A stretch of 64,000 nt of DNA from Bradyrhizobium sp. (GTDB lineage: Bacteria > Pseudomonadota > Alphaproteobacteria > Rhizobiales > Xanthobacteraceae): positions 1 to 64,000 of the forward strand of contig NZ_DAHUXJ010000080.1 of NCBI RefSeq assembly GCF_027307225.1, read 5' to 3'. The notes beneath the pieces were generated by a model. The model made no database searches. It saw only the letters and a list, made by a program, of their open reading frames with translations, and was not told where the DNA came from. A program made the translations under genes and the position numbers. Shown here one piece after another: positions 52,947 through 61,054 of this stretch; the first letter of the stretch is position 1; every line of letters starts with the position of its first letter.

Positions 52947-53714
52947 TCAGACGGTCGAGCGGCGAAGCAGCGGTTCATGCGCCGCAAACACGCGCTCTGC
53001 GGCAAGGCCAAACAGCAGGCCAAGCGAGCCCCACATGATGGCTTGTCCGCCGAGCGAGGCGATGCGGAACTGCCAAAGGAGCGTCGCCGGAAAGCCTTCC
53101 GGCACCTCGTTGACTTCAGGCAGCGCCATCGCGACAACGCTTACGACGACGACATAAGCGGCAGCAGCCATCAGCGCCGCATTCCAGTTGCCAAAGCGCG
53201 GCGCGAGCCGCAGCCGCAGCATGCCGGCGGCAATCATCGCGGCCAGCGAGATCAGGATCATCGCGAAATAAAGGCTGGTCCGCATGTCGATCGTCTCCGC
53301 TAGACCAACGCTGGGCGGATTGGCCGGATATTTCAGCACCGGGGTCAGGTAGACGCTGACAAAACCGGCCATTGCGAGCAGCGCCGAGGTGGCGCGGGCG
53401 CCAAAGTCACCCATGCGGCGATAGGCGAGCGCGAAAGCGAGCGAGAAAAGGCCGCCAAATGCGGTGCTGTAGACGGCGACACCGGTCAAGAGGCCAACGC
53501 CGGCCTGAACGTGGCGGCTGACAAGCTCGGGCTCTTCGACAGGCGCGGGAAGTCCCTTGGCTTTGTCCTCGGCCGCCCTGGCTTCCTCCATCGCGCTTTC
53601 AAAAGCGATGGCGCGATCGACCGATGGTTCGCCGGCGAGTTTGAGAAAGCCGAAGGAAAGAAGCCCAGCCACCAGGCCAAGCAGCATGCCGCGCACCAGC
53701 AGTTTCCCGATCAT
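52947..53714 (-). CDS. cbtA: Cobalt transporter subunit CbtA
   Basis: A 255-residue membrane protein with five to six hydrophobic segments (MLLGLVAGLLSFGFLKLAG, FGGLFSLAFALAYRRMG and others) and the CbtA pattern FALAYRRMGDF followed by PVLKYPANPPSVG. CbtA/CbtB are predicted B12-linked cobalt transporters (comparative-genomics assignment). The ATG is 83 bp after cbtB. It would supply Co2+ for CobN. Confidence 0.88.
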   Translation of the reverse strand: MIGKLLVRGMLLGLVAGLLSFGFLKLAGEPSVDRAIAFESAMEEARAAEDKAKGLPAPVEEPELVSRHVQAGVGLLTGVAVYSTAFGGLFSLAFALAYRRMGDFGARATSALLAMAGFVSVYLTPVLKYPANPPSVGLAETIDMRTSLYFAMILISLAAMIAAGMLRLRLAPRFGNWNAALMAAAAYVVVVSVVAMALPEVNEVPEGFPATLLWQFRIASLGGQAIMWGSLGLLFGLAAERVFAAHEPLLRRSTV

Positions 53715-53797
53715 GGAAGCTTTCCCTCAAAACCAAACGTTCTGCCGGTGAGGATGTCCGCGATCCCGACAGGATCCGTCAGGTTGCCGCGTGGCCG

Positions 53798-54007
53798 TCA
53801 GTGACAGGGGAAGCCGAGCAGATGGCGGCCGTCGTGCACGAACTCGTGCACATACATGCCGTTGAAAATGGCCAGAGCGCCTTGCTCGACGCCGACGAAA
53901 TAAATGCCGAGCATCAGCAGCAAGCCGCCGAGGATCGCCCAGGGCAGAATCTCGCGCACCGGGATCGCGGGCGGCATCGGCGCTGGAAGGGAACGGGTCA
54001 GGGCCAT
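53798..54007 (-). CDS. cbtB: Cobalt transporter subunit CbtB
   Basis: A 69-residue single-helix protein: hydrophobic ILPWAILGGLLLMLGIYFVG followed by a His-rich tail (HEFVHDGRHLLGFPCH), the standard CbtB metal-binding end. ATG 54007 follows AAGGAA. It is the first gene of the cbt operon. No B12 riboswitch is seen upstream, unlike many cbtB genes; instead a pair of palindromic hairpins begins 27 bp upstream. Confidence 0.9.
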   Translation of the reverse strand: MALTRSLPAPMPPAIPVREILPWAILGGLLLMLGIYFVGVEQGALAIFNGMYVHEFVHDGRHLLGFPCH

Positions 54008-54033
54008 CGGCTGGTTCCTTGGTTGCTCTTTGC

Positions 54034-54108
54034 CTAGTGGTCCGATTCTAACATTCGCATCCCTTCTGGGCGGCACTTTTGCGAATGTTAGAATCATAGG
54101 ACCACTAG
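54034..54108. repeat. CTAG-bordered hairpin, type E (copy 1), upstream of cbtB
   Basis: CTAGTGGTCC to GGACCACTAG with inner arms GATTCTAACATTCGCA and the complement. It begins 27 bp upstream of the cbtB ATG. Paired with type F by a 15-nt AT-rich linker. Repeated at 60714-60787. Confidence 0.87.
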
Positions 54109-54123
54109 CGATTATAGGTTTCA

Positions 54124-54199
54124 AGTGGAGTTTAGGATTTGACATTCGCTTTCGCGCTTGCGGCTAGGTGGATAGCGAATGTCAAATCCACTCCACTAG
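54124..54199. repeat. CTAG-ended hairpin, type F (copy 1)
   Basis: The arms AGTGGAG(TTTAGG)ATTTGACATTCGCT and AGCGAATGTCAAATCC-ACTCCACT close a loop of about 25 nt and end in CTAG. Second half of an E-F doublet, repeated at 60806-60884. Confidence 0.85.
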
Positions 54200-54223
54200 G
54201 TTATACGACGGTGCTCGCCTATT

Positions 54224-55105
54224 TCAATCGGCAAAGAAGCCCAACATGGCTTGCAGGGTCTCTTTCGGGGCCTCTTCCTGCACATAATGTCCGGCGGGCG
54301 CGGCGAGCGTACCCGCAATATTGGTCGCGTATTTCGACCAGACGTTCTTGGCATTGTGGTTGCGGCCGACGCCACCGGTGGCGCCCCACAAGAGGAAGGT
54401 CGGGCAGGTTACCCGCTTACCGGCATTGAAATCGTCGGTGTCCATGTCGAGGTCGCAGGACACGGTCGCGCGATAGTCCTCGCACATCGCATAGACCGTG
54501 CGCGGATTCTTGATGCAGCGAATATATTCGTCGAGCGCCTCGGGCACGAAGATGGCCGTGCCCTGACCCGTCTTCGACAATTTCTTGCGAAGAAAGAATT
54601 CGGCGTCGTTACTGATCATCGTCTCCGGATAGGGCGTCGGCTGGATCATGAAGAACCAGTGCCAGGAGAACTTTCCCCAGTTGAACGTCACATTGTTGAG
54701 CAGGTGATGCTGCGGCAGCATATCGACAAAGCACGCCTTCTTGATCTTTTCGGGATGATCGAGACACATCCGGTGCAGCACCCGCGCGCCGCGATCGTGG
54801 CCCGCGGCCGAAAACGTCGCAAAGCCGAGCTTCTGCATCACTTCGACCATGTCCTTGCCCATCTCGCGGAACGAATAGGCGTAGTGGTCCTTGCCGCCGT
54901 CAGGCTTGGAACTGTCGCCATAGCCGCGAAGGTCCGGCGTCACCACGGTGAAGCGCTCGGCGAGATCGGGCGCGACGCGATTCCACGACAAATGCGTGAA
55001 TGGATTGCCGTGCATCAGGAGCAGCGGCGGGCCTTTTCCGCCGTGGCGTAAAACGATCTCGACGCCGTTGACATGCAGCGTTTCCTTCTTGAAGTCTTCC
55101 ATCAT
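54224..55105 (-). CDS. Alpha/beta hydrolase, fluoroacetate/haloacetate dehalogenase-like
   Basis: A 293-residue alpha/beta hydrolase. The nucleophile Asp lies in GHDRGARV, the oxyanion-side HGNP in LLMHGNPFTH, the Arg-containing halide/carboxylate site in DLRGYGDSSKP, and the base His in APAGHYVQEEAP. The WHWFFMIQP segment matches the cap-domain His-Trp pair of fluoroacetate dehalogenases such as RPA1163. It would hydrolyse short haloacids in the cytosol; the exact substrate is inference. ATG 55105 is chosen over an upstream in-frame start at 55126. Confidence 0.85.
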   Translation of the reverse strand: MMEDFKKETLHVNGVEIVLRHGGKGPPLLLMHGNPFTHLSWNRVAPDLAERFTVVTPDLRGYGDSSKPDGGKDHYAYSFREMGKDMVEVMQKLGFATFSAAGHDRGARVLHRMCLDHPEKIKKACFVDMLPQHHLLNNVTFNWGKFSWHWFFMIQPTPYPETMISNDAEFFLRKKLSKTGQGTAIFVPEALDEYIRCIKNPRTVYAMCEDYRATVSCDLDMDTDDFNAGKRVTCPTFLLWGATGGVGRNHNAKNVWSKYATNIAGTLAAPAGHYVQEEAPKETLQAMLGFFAD

Positions 55106-55702
55106 GGCCGTTTCTTCCGATCTCATCTTTTTTGGCGGGGGTCTGATTATCGTTCAGGTCATGATTGCTTAACCTTGATGATTAGCATTTTCGCAAGCGC
55201 TTCGCGCTATCGATGCGCAGCGCTGCGAGAGAAGCCCGCACGTTATCGATCCAGAACGGTCTGTTTGGACGGGATAGCGGGGAGGGGCCTTCGGGCGCGA
55301 AAATCATCAGAGCATTCCTGCAGGGACGAAAACGCCGCGACAGTCGTCGAGTGCGGCCTCATCGCGGCCGTGAACGGGGCGGGCTCAAAGCTCAACACCA
55401 GATTTTCTTCGGTCGACAGGTCGCTCGCGTAAATTCTGGCGCGCCGTTCTCAGGGGTGTGTCCGGAATACAGACCCTCGCTTGCCTCCCCCCGCGAGCGC
55501 CCCCACTCGCCGGCAGGCGGGGGTCTGTCATTCTTGCTGGGACGAGCAGGCCGCGCGCCGTTGGTTAACGCCAGCGAAAGATCCCGCTGAAACTTGGGCA
55601 GAACGGCGAAACCGGGCTGCAAGTTCGCTTCTGTACGATGCGTCGATCACGGTGGGGCCAAGCGCCTTCATTGATCGCCAAGTACCAATAAGCGGGGAAA
55701 CC
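55106..55702. other. 597 bp without a gene
   Basis: No plausible CDS, repeat or RNA is recognised. It contains a C/G-rich stretch near 55480-55535. It should contain the promoters of the dehalogenase (leftward) and the metallopeptidase-like gene (rightward). Confidence 0.5.
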
Positions 55703-56551
55703 ATGCGCGGGCTGATTCTGACTTCGTCGATTGTGTTGATGCTTTCGTTCGTCTCGGGCTTTGCAGACGCGGGCCCTCGGGTCATCCAGGTCGATCCGGT
55801 GGCGGCCGCGACAGAAGTGCCTCCTGGCTTCGAGACCTATCGCGGCTACATCTACGACCTGTCCGAAAATGTCGACCGCAAGGACAAGGGCGCGATCGTC
55901 GATCTTCTGAAGAAGCAGCTCGATGTGGTCGAAAGCGTCGGGCTCTCGCCAAAGGTCCTGCAATTTTTCCACACCGTTCCGATCGTCGCCAGCGAAATGG
56001 GCTGCACCGAGCTTGGCCCCGCGATCGCCTGCTATGGCTCGCCGCCGGATACGCCGGCACGCGACCGTAGCTTCACGGTCTGGGACTCCAACACCATGAG
56101 CTGGAGCAATCCGAACTTTGTTGACCTCGCCGCAGATGCCGGCCCGGGCGTTATCAAGTTGCGTCCGAACATGCTGAAATATGCCGAGGATCCGGTCATT
56201 CTGCACGAATTGCTGCACGCCTACCACGCCAAGCTGATGAACGGGGGGTTGAATAATCTCGCCATCAAGGCCGTCTATGCCACGGCCGTGAGCAAGAACA
56301 TCTTCCCCAAGGAAGAGTACGCGATGAAGAACCCGCAAGAGTTCTTCGCCGTCACCGCGAGCGTTTTCCTGGCCAACAAGGAATCCCTTCACGAGCCGCA
56401 CACCCGCGCGCGGCTGAAGGAGAAGATGCCGAAATATTACAAGTTTCTCGTCGAGCTGTTCGGATTTGATCCCGATCCGTCGACCACGCCGGTGGCGGAT
56501 GGCGCCAAGCCGGCAGATACCGCCGCGATGTCCCCGGCGGACGGCACCTGA
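55703..56551 (+). CDS. Exported metallopeptidase-like protein (HExxH)
   Basis: A 282-residue protein with a signal peptide (MRGLILTSSIVLMLSFVSG). The zinc-binding helix is HELLHAYH, with a likely third ligand Glu about 50 residues on in NPQEFFAVTASVF, the arrangement of gluzincins such as the anthrax lethal-factor-like (ATLF) domain. A Pro/Ala/Asp-rich tail follows. Role in the periplasm unknown. ATG 55703 after a GGGGAA; longer frames upstream have nonsense composition. Confidence 0.75.
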   Translation: MRGLILTSSIVLMLSFVSGFADAGPRVIQVDPVAAATEVPPGFETYRGYIYDLSENVDRKDKGAIVDLLKKQLDVVESVGLSPKVLQFFHTVPIVASEMGCTELGPAIACYGSPPDTPARDRSFTVWDSNTMSWSNPNFVDLAADAGPGVIKLRPNMLKYAEDPVILHELLHAYHAKLMNGGLNNLAIKAVYATAVSKNIFPKEEYAMKNPQEFFAVTASVFLANKESLHEPHTRARLKEKMPKYYKFLVELFGFDPDPSTTPVADGAKPADTAAMSPADGT

Positions 56552-56562
56552 TACACGTGATA

Positions 56563-56587
56563 CCGGCACCGGATCATCCGGTGCCGG
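56563..56587. terminator. Hairpin between convergent genes
   Basis: The stem CCGGCACCGG/CCGGTGCCGG with loop ATCAT lies between stops at 56551 (+) and 56612 (-). No clear T-run on either side, so a weak bidirectional terminator is the best reading. Confidence 0.55.
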
Positions 56588-56611
56588 CTTCGCTAGCCGC
56601 TCATCGCCGGT

Positions 56612-57586
56612 TCATTCGATCTTGATGTCGGCGTATTTGACGACCTTTTCCCATTTGTCGGTTTCGGCCTTGATCATGTCGCCAAAATCCTTGGGCGAGC
56701 CGATCAGCGTCTCGCCGCCGAGCTCGACCAGGCGCTTCTTGACCTCCGGCTCCGCGAGCACCTCGTTGATCTCGTGGTTCAGCTCGGCGATGATTTCCGG
56801 CGGCGTCTTGGCCGGCGCGCCCATCCCGAACAGCGCGCTCGCCTCATAGCCGGGAACGGTCTCGGCGACGGTCGGCACACCCGGCAACTGAGACGAACGC
56901 TGCGCCGTAGTGACCGCCAGCGCCCGCAGCTCGCCGCCGCGGATATGTCCGATGATCGAGGGCATGTTGTCGAACATCACCTGCACGCGGTTGCTGAGGA
57001 GATCGGTCGTCGCGGGCGCAGCTCCCTTGTAGGCGACGTGCAGCATCTTCGCACCCGTCATGGCCATGAACATTTCGCCGGACAGATGCACCGAGGTGCC
57101 GTTGCCCGATGAGGCGAGATTCACCTTGCCGGGATTGGCCTTCACATAGGCGATGAATTCGGCCACCGTCTTGGCGGGCACCTGCTTCGCCACCGTCATC
57201 ACATTCGGCACGCGAATAAACGCGGCGACCGGCGCAATGTCCTTGAGGAAGTTGAAGCTGAGGTTGGCGTACAGCGAGGTGTTGATAAAATTCGCCGGAT
57301 TGACCAGAAGCACGGTGTAGCCGTCGGGATCGGCTCTCACCACCGTCTCGGTGCCGATGTTGTTGCCTGCGCCCGGCTTGTTCTCGACCACGAATTGCTG
57401 GCCGAGCCGTTCCGACAGTCGCTGGGCGATCAGGCGGGCGATGATGTCGGTGGAACCGCCGGCCGGATAGCCAACGATGAAGCGCACCGGGCGCGTCGGA
57501 TAATCCAGCGCGGATGCCGGGCCAAAGGGTGCGGCGAGAGCGCCCAGGCCAAATGCCAGCAGAGCTATCGCGGTACGGCGGAACAT
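56612..57586 (-). CDS. Bug-family tripartite tricarboxylate transporter receptor
   Basis: A 324-residue periplasmic solute-binding protein with a signal peptide (IALLAFGLGALAAPFGPASA). It has the Bug signature YPTRPVRFIVGYPAGGSTDI, followed by NKPGAGNNIGTE and SSGNGTSVHL. Bug proteins bind small carboxylates or aromatic compounds; many are orphans without TctAB, as here. It is divergent from the VOC gene. Substrate unknown. Confidence 0.92.
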   Translation of the reverse strand: MFRRTAIALLAFGLGALAAPFGPASALDYPTRPVRFIVGYPAGGSTDIIARLIAQRLSERLGQQFVVENKPGAGNNIGTETVVRADPDGYTVLLVNPANFINTSLYANLSFNFLKDIAPVAAFIRVPNVMTVAKQVPAKTVAEFIAYVKANPGKVNLASSGNGTSVHLSGEMFMAMTGAKMLHVAYKGAAPATTDLLSNRVQVMFDNMPSIIGHIRGGELRALAVTTAQRSSQLPGVPTVAETVPGYEASALFGMGAPAKTPPEIIAELNHEINEVLAEPEVKKRLVELGGETLIGSPKDFGDMIKAETDKWEKVVKYADIKIE

Positions 57587-57720
57587 CGTGTCGTCCTCCC
57601 TGCGCGAGCCGAATTTTCAGGGGCTCGATCTTGTTGAACTAAACATGGGTCGCGTTGTAACAAACAAAATCCGGCGCGGCCAGCGCGCCTGCCCTGGAGA
57701 ACCACGACGAAAGGATGCCG

Positions 57721-58131
57721 ATGTCGCTCACAGTCAACGCGCTCGACCATATCGTGATCAATGTTGCCGATGTGGCACGCTCGGTCGATTGGTACCGGAA
57801 GGTGCTCGGCATGGACGTCAAGGTGTTCGATCCCGGCCAGGGCAAGCCGGTCCGAACCTCGCTGTCGTTCGGTCAGCAGAAGATCAACGTGCGGCCGCGC
57901 GGCGCCGACAAGGTCGAGTGGTTCACGGCCGATCACGAAATGGCCGGCAGCGACGATCTGTGCTTTCTCACATCGAGCACGCCGGACGAAGTGGTCATGC
58001 ACCTGAAGGCGTGCGGCGTGGCGATCGCGGAGGGCCCGGTGACCAAGCAAGGCGCCCGCGGCGCGTTGCGGTCGGTCTACTGCCGCGATCCCGACGGCAG
58101 CCTGATCGAGATTTCGTCCTACGAGAGCTAG
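57721..58131 (+). CDS. VOC-family (glyoxalase/extradiol-like) protein
   Basis: A 136-residue protein with two beta-alpha-beta-beta-beta units: LDHIVINVADVARSVDWY and YCRDPDGSLIEISSYES. Candidate metal ligands are the His in LDHIVI and the Glu in LIEISS. The fold covers lyases, dioxygenases and resistance proteins; the substrate is unknown. The start at 57721 is 6 nt after AAGG; ATG 57715 is too close to it. Confidence 0.88.
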   Translation: MSLTVNALDHIVINVADVARSVDWYRKVLGMDVKVFDPGQGKPVRTSLSFGQQKINVRPRGADKVEWFTADHEMAGSDDLCFLTSSTPDEVVMHLKACGVAIAEGPVTKQGARGALRSVYCRDPDGSLIEISSYES

Positions 58132-58151
58132 CGAGCGAAAGGCGAGCATTC

Positions 58152-59372
58152 TCACGCAAGCGCGGCCCGCCAGCGAAACTGACGGCCGACCAGGATGCTG
58201 ACGATGAGAAGATTGAGCAGGTTGGCGCCGATGCCGGCGGAGAACGCCGGCGTGTAGTAGCCGAAATGGTCGTAGAGCAGGCCTGCGATCCAGCTGCCGG
58301 CGCCCATGCCGCCGCCGCTGAACAGCAGCAATGTCGGAATTCTCCACGACGCTTGCGATGGCGGAAACAGTTCGCGCACCGTCAGCACGTAGGCCGGAAT
58401 GATGCCGGAAAAGCCGAGGCCAAAGACGGCGGTGACGGTGAATAGGCCGATCTCGTTTTGCGTCAGCAGGAAGGCCGTCATCGATGCGGCCTGCCACGCC
58501 GATCCGATCAGGACCGTGGTCAGGCCACCGATCCGGTCGGAGATCGCGCCCCAGATTTGCCGGCTCAGAAACGCGGTGCCGAGCAGCACCGACAGCATCA
58601 GCGCGCCGATCGACCGGCTGATGCCGAGATCGCTGCAGAACGCGACGAGATGCCCCTGTGGCATTGCCATCGGGATGCAGCACAGGACAGACGCGCAACA
58701 GGTCATAGCAAACACGGCATTGGGCGGCCAGCCCAGCACGCGCGATCTTTCAGCGCCGGCTTGTGACGTCACCGGATGAATTGTTTCAGGCGGCGCGCCG
58801 AAATAGATCGCGGCAATCGGCACGACGACGAGCACTTCGGCGAGCGCGTACCACAGCATCGAGTGCCGCCAACCGATATTGACGATCGCGCGTTCGAAAA
58901 TCGGCGGCCAGATCGTGCCGGCCAGATAAGTGCCGCTCGATATCAGCGCCAGCGCCGAGCCGCGCCGTCGATCGAACCAGCGGCTGACATAGATGTACAT
59001 CGGAGCGTTGATGCCGCCGATTCCGAACATGCCGATGAAAAGGCCATGGCCGATCCACAGCGGCCAGGGTGGCCCGAAGGTCGAAACGGTGAGGCCGAGA
59101 GCGATCATCACGGAACCGATGATCACCGTCGTGCGCGCACCGACCCGTTCGGCGATCTGCGACATCAGAATGCCGCCAAAGCCCGAGCCGAACCATGCCA
59201 GCGAAGTGGCGAGCGCCGGGACCGAGCGCGATCCGCCGACCTCGGCCGCGATGTCCTTCAGCGCGACGGCCGTGATCCAGGCCGCGCCGAATGACATCGC
59301 CAGCACGAACAGCGCGGCCGACGCGACGGCCCAGGAGGCCTTGCTCTCGATGGAAACAGGAGACTGCAGCAT
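58152..59372 (-). CDS. MFS transporter, monocarboxylate/OFA-like
   Basis: A 406-residue permease with about 12 hydrophobic segments. The loop-2 motif (FGGILMSQIAERVGARTTV) and the mid-loop RLSDRxG-like IWGAISDRIGGLTT mark the major facilitator fold. The arrangement is reminiscent of oxalate/formate or monocarboxylate carriers. It is tail to tail with the VOC gene, with 20 bp between stops. Substrate unknown. Confidence 0.88.
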   Translation of the reverse strand: MLQSPVSIESKASWAVASAALFVLAMSFGAAWITAVALKDIAAEVGGSRSVPALATSLAWFGSGFGGILMSQIAERVGARTTVIIGSVMIALGLTVSTFGPPWPLWIGHGLFIGMFGIGGINAPMYIYVSRWFDRRRGSALALISSGTYLAGTIWPPIFERAIVNIGWRHSMLWYALAEVLVVVPIAAIYFGAPPETIHPVTSQAGAERSRVLGWPPNAVFAMTCCASVLCCIPMAMPQGHLVAFCSDLGISRSIGALMLSVLLGTAFLSRQIWGAISDRIGGLTTVLIGSAWQAASMTAFLLTQNEIGLFTVTAVFGLGFSGIIPAYVLTVRELFPPSQASWRIPTLLLFSGGGMGAGSWIAGLLYDHFGYYTPAFSAGIGANLLNLLIVSILVGRQFRWRAALA

Positions 59373-59530
59373 CGGTTAAGTGAAACTCGGATCGTCGATC
59401 TGTTGTTACAGATCGCGGAAGCTTTCACCACCCACATCGACGAAGGTCAGCCCTTCGTGCTGCATTGCGCAAATGTCGACCCATTTGTGATGGCGAGGAG
59501 CGCAATGAAGCAGTCCAGTCTCCCTCGACA

Positions 59531-59575
59531 TCGTCGTTCCGGGCTCGGCCCTTGCGGGCTGCCCCGGCATGACGA
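59531..59575. repeat. Dispersed imperfect palindrome, TCGTCGTTCCGGG type
   Basis: TCGTCGTTCCGGG pairs imperfectly with CCCCGGCATGACGA around a GC-rich centre. Sequences of this kind are common intergenic repeats in Bradyrhizobium (from memory). It differs from the CTAG-bordered hairpins and lies between the MFS start and HD-GYP stop. Confidence 0.6.
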
Positions 59576-59599
59576 AATGGGAGAGCGTAGCGGCTTGCA

Positions 59600-60685
59600 T
59601 CAATACGCGCCGAGCGTCACCGGGCGGAAGGCGTGCAGCAGGTGCGTGTCGAGTTTGCCTTCCATCTTTTCCATGGTGGCAAACGCCTTGGCGTGGGTGA
59701 AGGGCACGCGGTAGGGCCGCTGCTCGATCAGCGCCGCATAGATATCGACGATCGTCGTCAGCCGCACGATGTCGCTGATCTGTTCGGCCTGCAGGCAGTC
59801 CGGATAGCCGGTGCCGTCAAGAAATTCGTGATGATGCAGCACGACGTCCAGCATCTCCGGCGGATAGCCGCCCTGGCTGGCCAGCGCCTGGTAGCCGAGC
59901 ATCGGATGCCTGCGAATTTCGCTCATCTCTTCGTCGGTGAGTAGGCCCGGCTTGTCGAGAATGGCCGTCGGGATGAATGCCTTGCCGACATCATGCAGAA
60001 GCGCGGCGCGCACCAGGCGCCGCTGGTCGTCTTCGCGCATGCCAAGATGCAGCGCAAAGGCGACCGCAAAGCCGGTCACGAACAGGCAGTGGCGATAGCT
60101 GTCGGCATGGTGGCAGCCGACGGTCGTCAGCCACTCCCGCAACGAGGAATGCTTGATGGCCTTGAGGATCTTGTTCTCGGCCTGCACGACGTCGCTGAAT
60201 CGCAGCGGCTCGCCCGCGGGCAGCTTGTGGAAAATCTTGACCATCACTTCATGCGCCGCTTCCACGCCGCGGTTCAGCGTCTTGCCGCGTTCGGTCGCAT
60301 CGAAGCCGTGACTGTCGGGGAAGGCGGCGCGGATGCGCTGCTGGATCCCGGCGGCGCTGAGGGGCCGTGAAATCGTGTCGGTGGCGCCAAGCGCCCAGGC
60401 CTGCATCGAGCCGTGATGAAGCCCATCCGCCAGGACGAACAGGCGCGGCATCGCGCGATAGGATTCGTGGCGCAGCTTGTTGCGCACGCGCTGCACGCTT
60501 TCGGCCGAACGCAGATTGATGTCGACGACGAGGCCGGAGATCTGATCGGCGGGCGCGTCGGGAAGCTCCGACGTCGAGACGGTTTGCACGTCGCTGATCG
60601 ATTGAAGGATGCGCTCCAACTCGCGGCTTTGTTCCTGGTCGTCGGACGCCAGCAGCAGTTGGCGCCGTGGGGCTTGAGCTGACAT
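59600..60685 (-). CDS. HD-GYP domain protein with receiver-like N-terminus
   Basis: A 361-residue protein. The first ~125 residues resemble a response-regulator receiver (LLLASDDQEQSRELERIL, then VVDINL), but the usual Lys reads Arg in ISRPLS, so phosphorylation is doubtful. The C-terminal HD-GYP domain has LLHDVGKAF, HHHEFLDGTGYP and RLTTIVDIYAAL, so c-di-GMP hydrolysis is likely (inference). ATG 60685 follows AAAGAGGG. An E-F hairpin doublet starts 29 bp upstream. Confidence 0.88.
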   Translation of the reverse strand: MSAQAPRRQLLLASDDQEQSRELERILQSISDVQTVSTSELPDAPADQISGLVVDINLRSAESVQRVRNKLRHESYRAMPRLFVLADGLHHGSMQAWALGATDTISRPLSAAGIQQRIRAAFPDSHGFDATERGKTLNRGVEAAHEVMVKIFHKLPAGEPLRFSDVVQAENKILKAIKHSSLREWLTTVGCHHADSYRHCLFVTGFAVAFALHLGMREDDQRRLVRAALLHDVGKAFIPTAILDKPGLLTDEEMSEIRRHPMLGYQALASQGGYPPEMLDVVLHHHEFLDGTGYPDCLQAEQISDIVRLTTIVDIYAALIEQRPYRVPFTHAKAFATMEKMEGKLDTHLLHAFRPVTLGAY

Positions 60686-60713
60686 GGACCCTCTTTCGAT
60701 GGGCGCTGGTTGG

Positions 60714-60787
60714 CTAGCGGTCCAATTCCAACATTCGCATCCCGTTGCAGCGAACACTTTGCGAAGATTGGAATGACAGACCACTAG
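60714..60787. repeat. CTAG-bordered hairpin, type E (copy 2)
   Basis: CTAGCGGTCC to GACCACTAG-type arms with inner AATTCCAACATTCGCA against its near complement. It begins 29 bp upstream of the HD-GYP ATG, almost the same distance as copy 1 from cbtB. Confidence 0.86.
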
Positions 60788-60805
60788 AAAAATCAAAAAA
60801 AGTCT

Positions 60806-60884
60806 CTAGCGGAGTTTCGGATTTGACATTCGCTTTCGAGTTTGCGGTTAGCTGGGTAGCGAATGTCAAATCCACTCCCACTAG
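60806..60884. repeat. CTAG-bordered hairpin, type F (copy 2)
   Basis: CTAGCGGAG(TTTC)GGATTTGACATTC to GAATGTCAAATCC-ACTCCCACTAG. It follows type E copy 2 through an A-rich linker of 18 nt. Confidence 0.86.
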
Positions 60885-60997
60885 CTTCAACCTAACCGAG
60901 AACACATTCCCCGGGCCTTAAGAGAAATCATGAATGGACGCCTTTTTCTGAAGATAAAATTTGAAGCATGCGGGACTAGCGAGCCCGCTGGCCCACG

Positions 60998-61030
60998 AAA
61001 AAAGCCGCCGGAGGAATGCCCTCCGGCGGC
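60998..61030 (-). terminator. Rho-independent terminator of the iorAB-like operon
   Basis: On the minus strand, GCCGCCGGAG pairs with CTCCGGCGGC around a 7-nt loop and is followed by TTTTTT. It lies 25 bp after the stop of the large subunit. Confidence 0.9.
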
Positions 61031-61054
61031 TTGTTTTGTCGCGATTTGAAGGGG

